A DNA stretch of 64,000 bases from RYN-111 sp963760125 (GTDB lineage: Bacteria > Actinomycetota > Actinomycetes > Mycobacteriales > SCTD01). The stretch's first letter is position 1. Each line of letters starts with the position of its first letter. Where the stretch lies: the NCBI GenBank assembly GCA_963760125.1, contig CAVXBV010000006.1, forward strand, positions 168,728 to 232,727, in the 5' to 3' direction. The translations under genes and the position numbers were made by a program. Below the pieces are notes generated by a model. That model did no database searches, was not told the origin of the DNA, and saw only the letters and a list, made by a program, of their open reading frames with translations. Below, piece by piece: positions 26,507 through 34,026 of the stretch.

Positions 26507-26934
26507 GCGCTCGCCTTCCTCGCGCGGGGTCGAGCCACCGGCTGCTGCTCCACCAGTTGGGTCAGCAGCTGCTCGACGTGCTCGAGGCTCGCCGCCGCGC
26601 GCTCGCTGGTGAGGCGGCTCTCGGCCAGCTCAGCGTGCAGCCGCGTGAGCCAGTAGGCGAAGTACAGGAAGCCCCCCGCGATGACCAGGCAGCCGCCCAG
26701 GATCCCGCCGGAGATGAGGAAGGGGATCTGCTCGAACACGTAGATGGTGTGCGACGCGCCCTGGTAGCCCAGGACCACGAGCACGACCCCGAGCGACAGC
26801 AGGACGGCGCCGGCGACGACCAGGGCCGTGGGCCGGTCCCCCCTGCGGCGCGTGCGGATGCCGGCGGCTCGGTCGGTGAGCCGCTGGTAGCGCGCGATCA
26901 TGCCGGAGCCGAGCTCCGGTGCGGTGGTGGTCAT
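26503..26934 (-). CDS. Small two-helix membrane protein with C-terminal coiled coil
   Basis: A 143-residue protein with two predicted membrane helices, about residues 36-57 (LVVAGAVLLSLGVVLVVLG) and 73-96 (ISGGILGGCLVIAGGFLYFA), and a charged C-terminal helix (LHAELAESRLTSERAAASLE) likely to form a coiled coil in the cytoplasm. I do not recognise the family. It sits between a secreted anchor-type protein and the aldolase, overlapping both by four bases, so it is co-produced with the ABC importer. A role as an importer accessory or scaffold is inference only. Confidence 0.75.
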   Translation of the reverse strand: MTTTAPELGSGMIARYQRLTDRAAGIRTRRRGDRPTALVVAGAVLLSLGVVLVVLGYQGASHTIYVFEQIPFLISGGILGGCLVIAGGFLYFAYWLTRLHAELAESRLTSERAAASLEHVEQLLTQLVEQQPVARPRARKASA

Positions 26935-28256
26935 GCGCCCTCCTCGAGGGGACAGGGGGTGGCGGCGGGCAGCGGGACGTAGAAGGCGGGCAGTCGCAGC
27001 AGCCCGCCCAGGGCGAGCACGCCGCCCAGGACGGTGAGCAGCACGGGAAGGCCGGGGACGGACAGGTCCTCCAGCGCGGCAGGAACGACAGCCACGGGTG
27101 CGGCGACCACCGGCTCAGCGGGCGGAGCCGCCTGCGGCGGCAGGCCCTCGGCCACGGGGACCGGCGGTGCACCGAGGTCGGGTGACCCGCCGCTCACGGG
27201 CTCGCCTGGCGGTGCGGGAGCCGGGTCGGTCACCGGCGGCACGACCGGCGCGGCGGGCGGGGTGACGGGCGGGGTGACGGGCGGGGCGACGAAGGCCTCA
27301 GCCCTCGTCGCGGCGGCGACCACGCGGGCACCGCCGAGGAAGGCCGCGATGCTGCTCGCGCTGCCCGGGGGTTTCCAGAGCACGATGAGCGATCCGGCGT
27401 CGTAGGTGATGCTGCCGCCGTCCCGCGTCTGGCTCGGGCTGCTCAGCGCGATCGTCATGTTCAGGCCGGTCAGGGCCTGGTTCACCGTCGCCACCGCGAC
27501 CGGGTCGATGGGGGTGGTCGTCCCGTCGACCGTCACGCCCTTGTCGTCGACGCGGACCGGGACACCGGCGATGGTCATCCCGGTGACGGACGTCGCCCCG
27601 CTGCCGGTGGCGACCAGCCCGTCGGTCGAGGCCTCAGCGTGCGAGACCACCGAACCCACCCGCACCACGCCCCCGGCGAGCTCGAGATCCTTCGCCGTGC
27701 TGTCCGCGACGGTGCGGGCGGTGTCACCGTCGAGAAGCGCGCGTGAGGCCGTCGTCGTACGACCGACGCCGGCTGTCTGACCTGCCGTCCCACCGTCCGC
27801 GACGGCACTGGCCGACACGTCCGCCGCTGTTGCCTTGGCCTTCATGACGAGCCCGGGGTAGTCGGCGTTCGTGACGTCGTCCTGCGCCGTCCCCGTGCGC
27901 GCCTCGGCGCGGACCGGGTCGTTGAGGAGCAGCGCCTGCTCTGGTGCGTTCGGGGCAACCAGCAGCAGCAGGGAGCCGAGGTTGGCCGCCATGGATCCCG
28001 GCCACGCGGCGGTGGACAGCGCGTAGCCGACGGGACCGCTCGTCAGGGAGACCTGGCTGAGCGGGACCTCGCCCTCGGCCTCCGGGTGGGAGGTGGCGGT
28101 CGGCTGGTCCTCCGTCATCTGCAGGCCATGGGCCTGCGCGGTGAGGGTGTAGCCCAGGAACGCCTCGCCGGGTGGCGCTGCGGCGCCGGCCCCTGACGTG
28201 AGCGCGGCGCCCACGAAGCAGGCCACCGCCGAGATCAGCAGAACGGGTCGTCTCAT
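26931..28256 (-). CDS. Surface-anchored protein with signal peptide, Pro-rich stalk and C-terminal membrane helix
   Basis: A 441-residue protein with an N-terminal signal peptide (VLLISAVACFVGAALTSG), a beta-rich domain of about 280 residues with repeated VxVSSAxA-like strands, a Pro/Ala/Val-rich stalk (residues about 325-390, including PPVTPPVTPPAAPVVPPVTD), and a C-terminal membrane helix (LPVLLTVLGGVLALGGLL). The layout is that of a wall-spanning, membrane-anchored protein. It follows livF in the importer operon (ATGA overlap). The domain could bind the imported compound outside the membrane, but no family match is recognised. Function unknown. Confidence 0.8.
   Translation of the reverse strand: MRRPVLLISAVACFVGAALTSGAGAAAPPGEAFLGYTLTAQAHGLQMTEDQPTATSHPEAEGEVPLSQVSLTSGPVGYALSTAAWPGSMAANLGSLLLLVAPNAPEQALLLNDPVRAEARTGTAQDDVTNADYPGLVMKAKATAADVSASAVADGGTAGQTAGVGRTTTASRALLDGDTARTVADSTAKDLELAGGVVRVGSVVSHAEASTDGLVATGSGATSVTGMTIAGVPVRVDDKGVTVDGTTTPIDPVAVATVNQALTGLNMTIALSSPSQTRDGGSITYDAGSLIVLWKPPGSASSIAAFLGGARVVAAATRAEAFVAPPVTPPVTPPAAPVVPPVTDPAPAPPGEPVSGGSPDLGAPPVPVAEGLPPQAAPPAEPVVAAPVAVVPAALEDLSVPGLPVLLTVLGGVLALGGLLRLPAFYVPLPAATPCPLEEGA
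27254..27289. repeat. Three 12-base tandem repeats coding the Pro-rich stalk
   Basis: CGGGCGGGGTGA is repeated at 27254, 27266 and, with one change, 27278. On the coding (minus) strand each unit gives the residues PVTP or PAAP within the stalk of the anchored protein. Such in-frame repeats can gain or lose units and change stalk length. Confidence 0.8.
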
Positions 28257-28960
28257 GCCGCACCTCCGAGATAGGCCGCCGACAGGTGCTCCTCGACCTC
28301 GGCAGGAGTCCCGGTCCGGGTCACCCGTCCCTGGGCGAGGATCACCGCGTGATCGGCGACGGCGAGGGCCGTCCGCGCGAACTGCTCGACGAGCAGGATC
28401 GCGATGCCCTCGTCGGCCAGCGCCCCGACGAGCTCGTAGAGCTCGGCGACGACCAGCGGCGCGAGTCCCATCGAGATCTCGTCCAGCAGCAGGACCGCAG
28501 GGTCGACCAGCAAGGACCTCGACATGGCGAGCATCTGCTGCTCGCCGCCCGAGAGCGTCCCGGCGAGCTGCTTGCGTCGCTCGCCGAGCCGGGGGAAGCG
28601 GGTGAAGGTCCGCTCGGCGACCTCAGCCGCTTTGAGGTCGCCGACGCCGGTCCACATGCGGAGGTTCTCCGCGACGGTGAGGTTGGGGAACACCCCTCGT
28701 CCCTCGGGGATCCGGCAGACACCGGCCTGGGCCAGGGCTGCGGCGCCGGCGCCGTTCACGTGCACCCCGCCGACGTGCAGGCACCCCTCGGTCGGGGCGA
28801 CCGTTCCGCTCGCCACCTTGAGCAGCGTCGACTTGCCGGCCCCGTTGGGACCGAGCAGGGCGACGACGGTCGCCGGCGGGACCCGCAGGCTCACGCCGTG
28901 CAGGACCTCGATGGAGCCGTACCCGGCCCGCAGGCCGATCAGCTCGAGAGCATCGGTCAT
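28253..28960 (-). CDS. livF: Branched-chain amino acid-type ABC transporter ATPase, LivF subunit
   Basis: A 235-residue ABC ATPase. Walker A is GPNGAGKSTLL, the signature LSGGEQQMLAMSR, Walker B AVLLLDEISMGLAP, and the switch His lies in ILLVEQFART. The protein follows LivG with a four-base overlap (ATGA). It belongs to the HAAT class of importers, which handle branched-chain amino acids but, in actinobacteria, also aromatic acids and amides. The adjoining aldolase and acyl-CoA synthetase make an organic acid likely. The 3' end overlaps the anchored protein gene. Confidence 0.94.
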   Translation of the reverse strand: MTDALELIGLRAGYGSIEVLHGVSLRVPPATVVALLGPNGAGKSTLLKVASGTVAPTEGCLHVGGVHVNGAGAAALAQAGVCRIPEGRGVFPNLTVAENLRMWTGVGDLKAAEVAERTFTRFPRLGERRKQLAGTLSGGEQQMLAMSRSLLVDPAVLLLDEISMGLAPLVVAELYELVGALADEGIAILLVEQFARTALAVADHAVILAQGRVTRTGTPAEVEEHLSAAYLGGAA

Positions 28961-29691
28961 GCCGGCACCGCCCCGGTGTCGGCGCCCAGGTAGGCGGCCT
29001 GGACGGCGGGGTCCTGCTGCACCTGCTCGGGGGTCCCGCTGGCGATGATCTGGCCGAAGTCCAGCACGAACAGCCGAGCGCAGACGCGCATCACCAGCTC
29101 GACGTCGTGCTCCACCAGCAGGATGGACGTGCCGTCCTCGACGAGGTCGAGCAACAAGTCTCCCAGCGCCTCCGACTCGGTCGGGTCCAGTCCTGAGCCG
29201 GGCTCGTCGAGCAGCAGCAGCGACGGCTTCGACGCGAGGGCCCGAGCCACCTCGACCAGACGCAGCAAACCGGTCGAGAGCTGGTCGACGCGCTCGTCCA
29301 CCAGGTCACCCAGTCCGACGCGCTCGAGCAGGACCTCGGCCGTCCGGACCGGGTCGGCGTCGTCGTTGGACCAGGAGCGCCGCGCCTCCGCGGCGGCCTG
29401 GACGTTGTCGCGGACCGACAGCGAGCTGAAGACCTCGATCCGCTGGAAGGTGCGGCCCAGGCCGAGCCGAGCCCGGCGGTGCGGCGGGAGCCCGGTGACG
29501 TCGCGCCCGTTGAGCGCGATGCGTCCCGCGGCCGGGCGCTCGAGGCCGGTGATGACGTTGAACAGCGTCGTCTTGCCGGCGCCGTTCGGTCCGATGAGCC
29601 CGACCAGGGTGCCGGGCTCGACCGTGAGGTCGACACCCTTGAGAGCCTGAACGCCGCCGAAGCGGACGTCGACCTGCTCAACCTGCAGCAC
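28957..29691 (-). CDS. livG: Branched-chain amino acid-type ABC transporter ATPase, LivG subunit
   Basis: A 244-residue ABC ATPase with Walker A GPNGAGKTTLFN, a signature LSTGLLRLVEVARAL, and Walker B LLLLDEPGSGLDP. The signature is LSTG in place of the usual LSGG, a modest deviation found in LivG branches. The GTG at 29691 is taken because a GGAGG ribosome-binding site lies at good spacing just upstream, inside the permease gene's end; the ATG at 29718 lacks one. Overlap with the permease is 14 bases. Confidence 0.93.
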   Translation of the reverse strand: MLQVEQVDVRFGGVQALKGVDLTVEPGTLVGLIGPNGAGKTTLFNVITGLERPAAGRIALNGRDVTGLPPHRRARLGLGRTFQRIEVFSSLSVRDNVQAAAEARRSWSNDDADPVRTAEVLLERVGLGDLVDERVDQLSTGLLRLVEVARALASKPSLLLLDEPGSGLDPTESEALGDLLLDLVEDGTSILLVEHDVELVMRVCARLFVLDFGQIIASGTPEQVQQDPAVQAAYLGADTGAVPA

Positions 29692-31552
29692 GGGCCACCT
29701 CCACGCGTCGAGCGGCAACCAGCCGGGGACGACGCCTGTCGGCCACCTGCCCCAGCAGGCCCACCAGGCCGTACCGGTAGCGACCGATCACGAGGGCGCC
29801 GAGGCCGGTGAGCAGGAAGTTGACCTGCCCGAGCCCGGGGTAGCGGTTCTGCAGGATCGGGAAGCTCGCGTAGAACAGCGCGGCGATCATGGCCCCGGAG
29901 ACGGTGTAGAGCCCGCCGACCGTCGCCAGGAGCAGCAGCACCAGGCTGTTCAGCAGCAAGAAGTCGTTGGGGCTGACGGAGCCGTTGAGCCCGCCGAGCA
30001 GCGCCCCTCCCAGACCCGCCATGGCGGCCGAGCCGGTGAACACGATGAGCTTGGTCGCCGTGACACTGACCCCCATCGTGGCGCAGGCCGCCGGGCTGTC
30101 GTTGAGCGCGACGAGCCGCCGGCCGAAGGGGCGACGCCGCAGTTCGAGGACGGCGACCGCAGCGATCACGAAGACCACGGCAAGCAGCAGGGCGTACGTC
30201 CGTTCGTTCGCGACGTCGATCCCTGGCAGCGGGAGTCGCTTGACCTGCAGGCTGCCTCCCGAGCCCAGCACCTTGGAGAAGAAGACCAGGTCCATCGCCT
30301 GGGCGAACGCCAGGGTGGCCAGGGCGAGGAACAGCCCGCGCAGCCGGACGACGGTCAGCGCGACCAGCGCGCCGGCCGCCGCGGGGAGCGCGACCGCGGC
30401 GGCCAGTCCCAGCACGCCCCCGCCGGTGCGGCCCATGGCGTACGCCCCGAGGCCGACGAAGGTCAGCTGGCACAGGGAGACCTGGCCGCCGTACCCGGCG
30501 AGGACGACGAGGCTCAGGAGCACGAACGCGAGCACGAGCCCTCGGCCGAGCGTGGACAGGTCCCCCGCACCGAGCTGCCCGGAGATCACCCAGATGACGC
30601 CGACGAAACCCAGCCCCGTGAGGACCGACTCGCGGCGGCCGGGGGTCCGCGGCATGCGGACCCCGGTGAGCGAGCCGGAACGCAGCCGTTCCTGCTTCAG
30701 GAACAGCACGGCGGCGAACAGCACCACCATCGGCAGGGCCGGCTTGACGTAGTTGATGAAGAACGGCGGGGTGTGGAACAGGGAGAGCGAGGCCAGCAGC
30801 CCGATCGCGAGCGCGCCGGCGACCGTCATCGGCAGGCTGCGCAGCCGGCCCACCATCGCCGCGGCATAGCCGTTGATGACCAGCAGCGTGAGCCCGAGGA
30901 TGTCGAGAGTCACGAGGGGTGCCAGCAGGATCCCGGCGAGGGCCGCCAGGCTGGAACCGAGCGCCCACGACAGCTGCGAGACCCGGACCGGGTTGGTGCC
31001 GGCGAGGGCGGCGAGGTCGGGGTCGTCGACCACCGCGCGCATGGCGATGCCCGTGCGCGTCAAGGTGAAGAAGCTGCGCAGCGCTCCGGCGACAGCGATC
31101 GCCGAGACGATCACGAGGATCTCGTTGTAGCTGACCACCAGGGTGAAGATCTCCACCGTGCGGCCCTCGAAGAACTTGGGCAGCACGCGGGTCGCCGTCG
31201 CCGGGGGCCAGGCGACGTTGGCCACGCCGATCATCGTGATGAGCAGACCGAGGGTGACCACCAGCGTCACGCCGACCGGCGCGCCGTACAGCGGTCGGAT
31301 GAGGAAGCGCTCGATCGTGGCGCCCAGCAGCGGGGCGAGCACGAGCAGGACGAGGAACAGCGACAGCAGGACGGGCAGGCCCCAGCCGACGCTGAGCTGC
31401 CAGTAGGTGAAGGCGGCGAGCATCCCGATCGCACCGTGGGCGAAGTTGAACACGCCGCTCGTCGTGTACGTCACCACCAGGCCGCACGCGGTGAGGGCGT
31501 AGATGCACCCGACGACGAGGCCGACGAGCGTCAGCGCCAGGAAGGCGGTCAC
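29678..31552 (-). CDS. Fused LivH-LivM permease of HAAT-type ABC importer
   Basis: A 624-residue permease combining both membrane subunits. Residues 1-285 resemble LivH: VGLVVGCIYALTACGLVVTY and VFNFAHGAIGMLAAF, the family signature near the start. The second half resembles LivM: RGLVLAFVLLSLVVLAGYGGQVSLCQLTFVGLGAYAM and LKGLFLALATLAFA-like segments. A charged Arg-rich linker (about residues 293-312) joins them. Fusion ensures one-to-one subunits. It overlaps the upstream binding-protein gene by four bases. Confidence 0.93.
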   Translation of the reverse strand: MTAFLALTLVGLVVGCIYALTACGLVVTYTTSGVFNFAHGAIGMLAAFTYWQLSVGWGLPVLLSLFLVLLVLAPLLGATIERFLIRPLYGAPVGVTLVVTLGLLITMIGVANVAWPPATATRVLPKFFEGRTVEIFTLVVSYNEILVIVSAIAVAGALRSFFTLTRTGIAMRAVVDDPDLAALAGTNPVRVSQLSWALGSSLAALAGILLAPLVTLDILGLTLLVINGYAAAMVGRLRSLPMTVAGALAIGLLASLSLFHTPPFFINYVKPALPMVVLFAAVLFLKQERLRSGSLTGVRMPRTPGRRESVLTGLGFVGVIWVISGQLGAGDLSTLGRGLVLAFVLLSLVVLAGYGGQVSLCQLTFVGLGAYAMGRTGGGVLGLAAAVALPAAAGALVALTVVRLRGLFLALATLAFAQAMDLVFFSKVLGSGGSLQVKRLPLPGIDVANERTYALLLAVVFVIAAVAVLELRRRPFGRRLVALNDSPAACATMGVSVTATKLIVFTGSAAMAGLGGALLGGLNGSVSPNDFLLLNSLVLLLLATVGGLYTVSGAMIAALFYASFPILQNRYPGLGQVNFLLTGLGALVIGRYRYGLVGLLGQVADRRRPRLVAARRVEVARAAG

Positions 31553-33072
31553 GGCTTGTGGTAGTAGAACGCGCCGTCACAGCGGTACGACGACGGTGGC
31601 GTGTCGACGCGCTGGAACTTCTTGTTCGCCACCTTCATCACCAGGTAGCAGGTCGTGGGCTTCTTCGACGACGGGTCGCTGACGGCGAACATCCCGTCAC
31701 CGTCGAACGTGTGGATCGACGTCATCGCTGCCAGCCAGGAGTCACGGGTGAGCTTGGGACCCGCGGCCTTCATCCCCTGCACGGCCAGCAGGGCTGAGCC
31801 CCAGCCCCAGGCTGAGTAGAGGTCGGTGCGCTTGCCCTGACCGATCTTGTTCATCCACTCCTGGTAGCGCGCCACTCCCGGGATGTTCTTCGCGTCCTCA
31901 GGGTTGAAGAACAGCGCCTGAGCCTGGTCGGCGTACATCCCTTCGGAGGCGGCGCCCGCCTCGGCGATGAAGCTGGGGTCGTACGCCGCGTTGCCGGCCC
32001 CCACCGCGATGACGTCCGGCTTCCAGTTCTGCTGGGCGGCAGTGTTCAGCACCCGCGAGATGGTGTGGGAGTCGGCAGCCACGAAGTAGATCATCCGGAC
32101 GCCGTTCTGACGCATCTGGATGACGTCCGCGGTGAAGTCCGTCTCGCCCGGGCTGAAGTTGCGCTCGTAGTCGACGTGGTAGCCCACCGACTCCGCCGCG
32201 GCCTTGATGCCCTGCCAGATCTCGACGGCCGACCCGATGTTGCCAACCAGCGACGCCATGTGCGGGACGGCCTGCGGGAACTTCTCCTTGTAGTAGTTGA
32301 GGACGCCCAGGCGGTAACCCGGGACGACGGGCGCGAGGCTGAAGTTGTTCGGCAAGTCGCCGGCGCGCGAGCTGAGCGCCAGGGAGACGTCGGGCACGTT
32401 CTTGTTCTTCTCCAGCACCTCGGCGCCGCAGTTGTCGTACAGCGACAGGGACCCCACGAAGCCCAGCACCTTCGGCAGCTGGTTGAGGTGCTGCGCGCGG
32501 TTCTGCCCGCAGTCGAGCTGGTCGTCGGCCACGGACAGGTCGAGCTGGCGGCCGTAGACCCCGCCGAGGCTGTTCTGGTAGGCGAAGTAGGCTCGTGCGC
32601 CGTAGACCGCGCCCTGGAACAGTCCCGGGACGACGCCGGAGAGCGTGGTCACCGATCCCACGGTGATCTTGTCAGCGGTCACCCCCACGTCGGTGGCGCC
32701 CCCGTTGCCGCCGGCCGGAGCGGGCACGGCGCCGGTCGCGCTGCCCCCGGACCCGCCGGACGTTCCCGTCGAGCTGCCGCCGGTCGCGCCGCCCGTGGCA
32801 CTGCCACCGCCGCCGCCGCTGGTGCCGCCGGTCGAGGCGCCCGTCGCGCCCGCGAGCGCTCCGCTGGTCCCGCTGCCGTCCACGGTCGCGCCGGTGGTCC
32901 CCCCGCCTCCGGGCACGCCGCCGCTGGTCGACCCCACGACCCCGGTCCCGGTCTCGCCCCGCCCCTTCGCGCGCAGCTCGTCGCTCACCTGAACGCCGCA
33001 GGAGGACAGGCTCAGCACGATCGTGGCCAGCAGTGCCGTGCGGGACAGCGCGGTCTTCGATCTGGACGCCAC
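31549..33072 (-). CDS. HAAT-type ABC transporter substrate-binding lipoprotein
   Basis: A 507-residue periplasmic-binding-protein-like receptor, anchored as a lipoprotein: the signal peptide ends in LSLSSC with Cys25 as lipidation site. Residues about 35-125 form an unusually long low-complexity linker of Gly/Ser/Thr/Ala. After it comes the type I binding fold (TADKITVGSVTTLSGVVPG; ARAYFAYQNSLGG; VADDQLD; VGSLSLYDNCGAEVL). The ligand is unknown. It is the first gene of the operon, whose promoter at 33149-33177 carries the regulator's palindrome. Confidence 0.93.
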   Translation of the reverse strand: MASRSKTALSRTALLATIVLSLSSCGVQVSDELRAKGRGETGTGVVGSTSGGVPGGGGTTGATVDGSGTSGALAGATGASTGGTSGGGGGSATGGATGGSSTGTSGGSGGSATGAVPAPAGGNGGATDVGVTADKITVGSVTTLSGVVPGLFQGAVYGARAYFAYQNSLGGVYGRQLDLSVADDQLDCGQNRAQHLNQLPKVLGFVGSLSLYDNCGAEVLEKNKNVPDVSLALSSRAGDLPNNFSLAPVVPGYRLGVLNYYKEKFPQAVPHMASLVGNIGSAVEIWQGIKAAAESVGYHVDYERNFSPGETDFTADVIQMRQNGVRMIYFVAADSHTISRVLNTAAQQNWKPDVIAVGAGNAAYDPSFIAEAGAASEGMYADQAQALFFNPEDAKNIPGVARYQEWMNKIGQGKRTDLYSAWGWGSALLAVQGMKAAGPKLTRDSWLAAMTSIHTFDGDGMFAVSDPSSKKPTTCYLVMKVANKKFQRVDTPPSSYRCDGAFYYHKP

Positions 33073-33148
33073 GGAACTCCTCGGTCTGGGTCGGAGGCAC
33101 AGAGCACCCCTGGAAGGGTCCGTGTGATGGCCCTCACAAAGTGGGTCG

Positions 33149-33177
33149 AAAGTAGCCCATCATGCTAATGATGGCAA
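33149..33177 (-). promoter_or_regulatory. Sigma70-like promoter of the importer-catabolic operon
   Basis: On the minus strand, TTGCCA (33177-33172) and TACTTT (33154-33149) are separated by 17 bases, an excellent match to the housekeeping -35/-10 pattern. Both flank the palindrome at 33157-33174, which fills the spacer and covers the inner bases of the -35 box. Repressor binding there would exclude RNA polymerase. The 5' leader to the ATG at 33072 would be about 70 bases. Confidence 0.65.
33157..33174. promoter_or_regulatory. Palindromic operator CCATCAT-N4-ATGATGG (GntR/FadR-type)
   Basis: CCATCATGCTAATGATGG has perfect 7-base arms and a 4-base spacer. It overlaps the -35 side of the regulator's own leaderless promoter and sits inside the spacer of the divergent operon promoter, so a dimer bound here would block both. 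Size and symmetry suit a GntR-family dimer. The binding partner is inferred from the adjacent regulator gene. Confidence 0.7.
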
Positions 33178-33207
33178 CAAGCGCACCGGCGGTCTACGCT
33201 TGTGCTC

Positions 33208-34023
33208 ATGGATGGCATCCCGGCGCCCGTGGCCGCACCACGGCGCTCTCGCGCCAAGTTGCGACAGCCCCGCGTCGCCGAGATGCTGGCCGACATCCTC
33301 CGCGAGCGCATCGTGTCCGGGGTGCTCGCGGACGGCGCGCTGCTGCCGAAGCAGGACGACCTGCTCGCGGAGTTCCGCACCTCGAAGGCCTCGGCCCGCG
33401 AGGCGTTCCGGATCCTGGAGACCGAGGGCCTCGTCACGGTCCTGCGCGGGAACGTCGGCGGCGCCGTCGTGCACCGACCCACGCAGGAGACTGCGGCGTA
33501 CATGCTGAGCCTGGTCCTGCAGTCGCGCAAGGTCATGCTCGCCGACGTGGGCGCGGCCCTGCAGTACCTCGAGCCGCTGTGCGCGGCCCTGTGCGCCGGC
33601 CGCGAGGACCGGGCCACCGAGGTGCTGCCCCGCCTGGCCGCTGCACACCAGCGCCTGGTGGACGCGGTCGACCGTGACGACGAGACCGCGGCGGTCCCCG
33701 CCTCGCGCGCGTTCCACGAGGAGCTCGTCCGGTGCTCCGGCAACGAGACCATGATCCTGCTCGCCGGGACCCTCGAGAGCCTCTGGTCAGCGCACGAGGA
33801 GTCCTGGTCGGTGACCGCCAACGAGCAGGGCAGCTTTCCCGGTCCGCTGCTGCGCAAGCGGGCGCTCCACGAGCACGAACAGCTCATCGAGGCCATCGCC
33901 GAGGGCGACATCGATCGGGCGGCCAGGACGGCGCGCAAGCACCTCGCGACCGCGCAGCAGTACCCGCTGGGCAAGGGATCTGGCGGACGGGTCCGCGCCG
34001 AGCACCTGCGTCGCTTTTCCTAG
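33208..34023 (+). CDS. FadR/GntR-family transcriptional regulator
   Basis: A 271-residue GntR regulator with FCD-type effector domain. The winged helix (VAEMLADILRERIVSGVLADGALLPKQDDLLAEF; SKASAREAFRILETEGLV) occupies residues 24-95. The all-helical C-terminal FCD domain follows, with candidate metal ligands in RAFHEELVRCSGN and HEHEQLIEAI. Ligands are typically small carboxylic acids. ATG at 33208 lies exactly seven bases after TACGCT, suggesting a leaderless mRNA; a GTG at 33202 is the alternative. It is divergent from the ten-gene importer operon and probably controls it. Confidence 0.92.
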   Translation: MDGIPAPVAAPRRSRAKLRQPRVAEMLADILRERIVSGVLADGALLPKQDDLLAEFRTSKASAREAFRILETEGLVTVLRGNVGGAVVHRPTQETAAYMLSLVLQSRKVMLADVGAALQYLEPLCAALCAGREDRATEVLPRLAAAHQRLVDAVDRDDETAAVPASRAFHEELVRCSGNETMILLAGTLESLWSAHEESWSVTANEQGSFPGPLLRKRALHEHEQLIEAIAEGDIDRAARTARKHLATAQQYPLGKGSGGRVRAEHLRRFS

Positions 34024-34026
34024 CAG

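Noticed and set aside
27254..27289. Tandem 12-mers as part of a mobile element or CRISPR
   Set aside because: They are in frame and encode the Pro-rich stalk; there are only three copies and no spacers.
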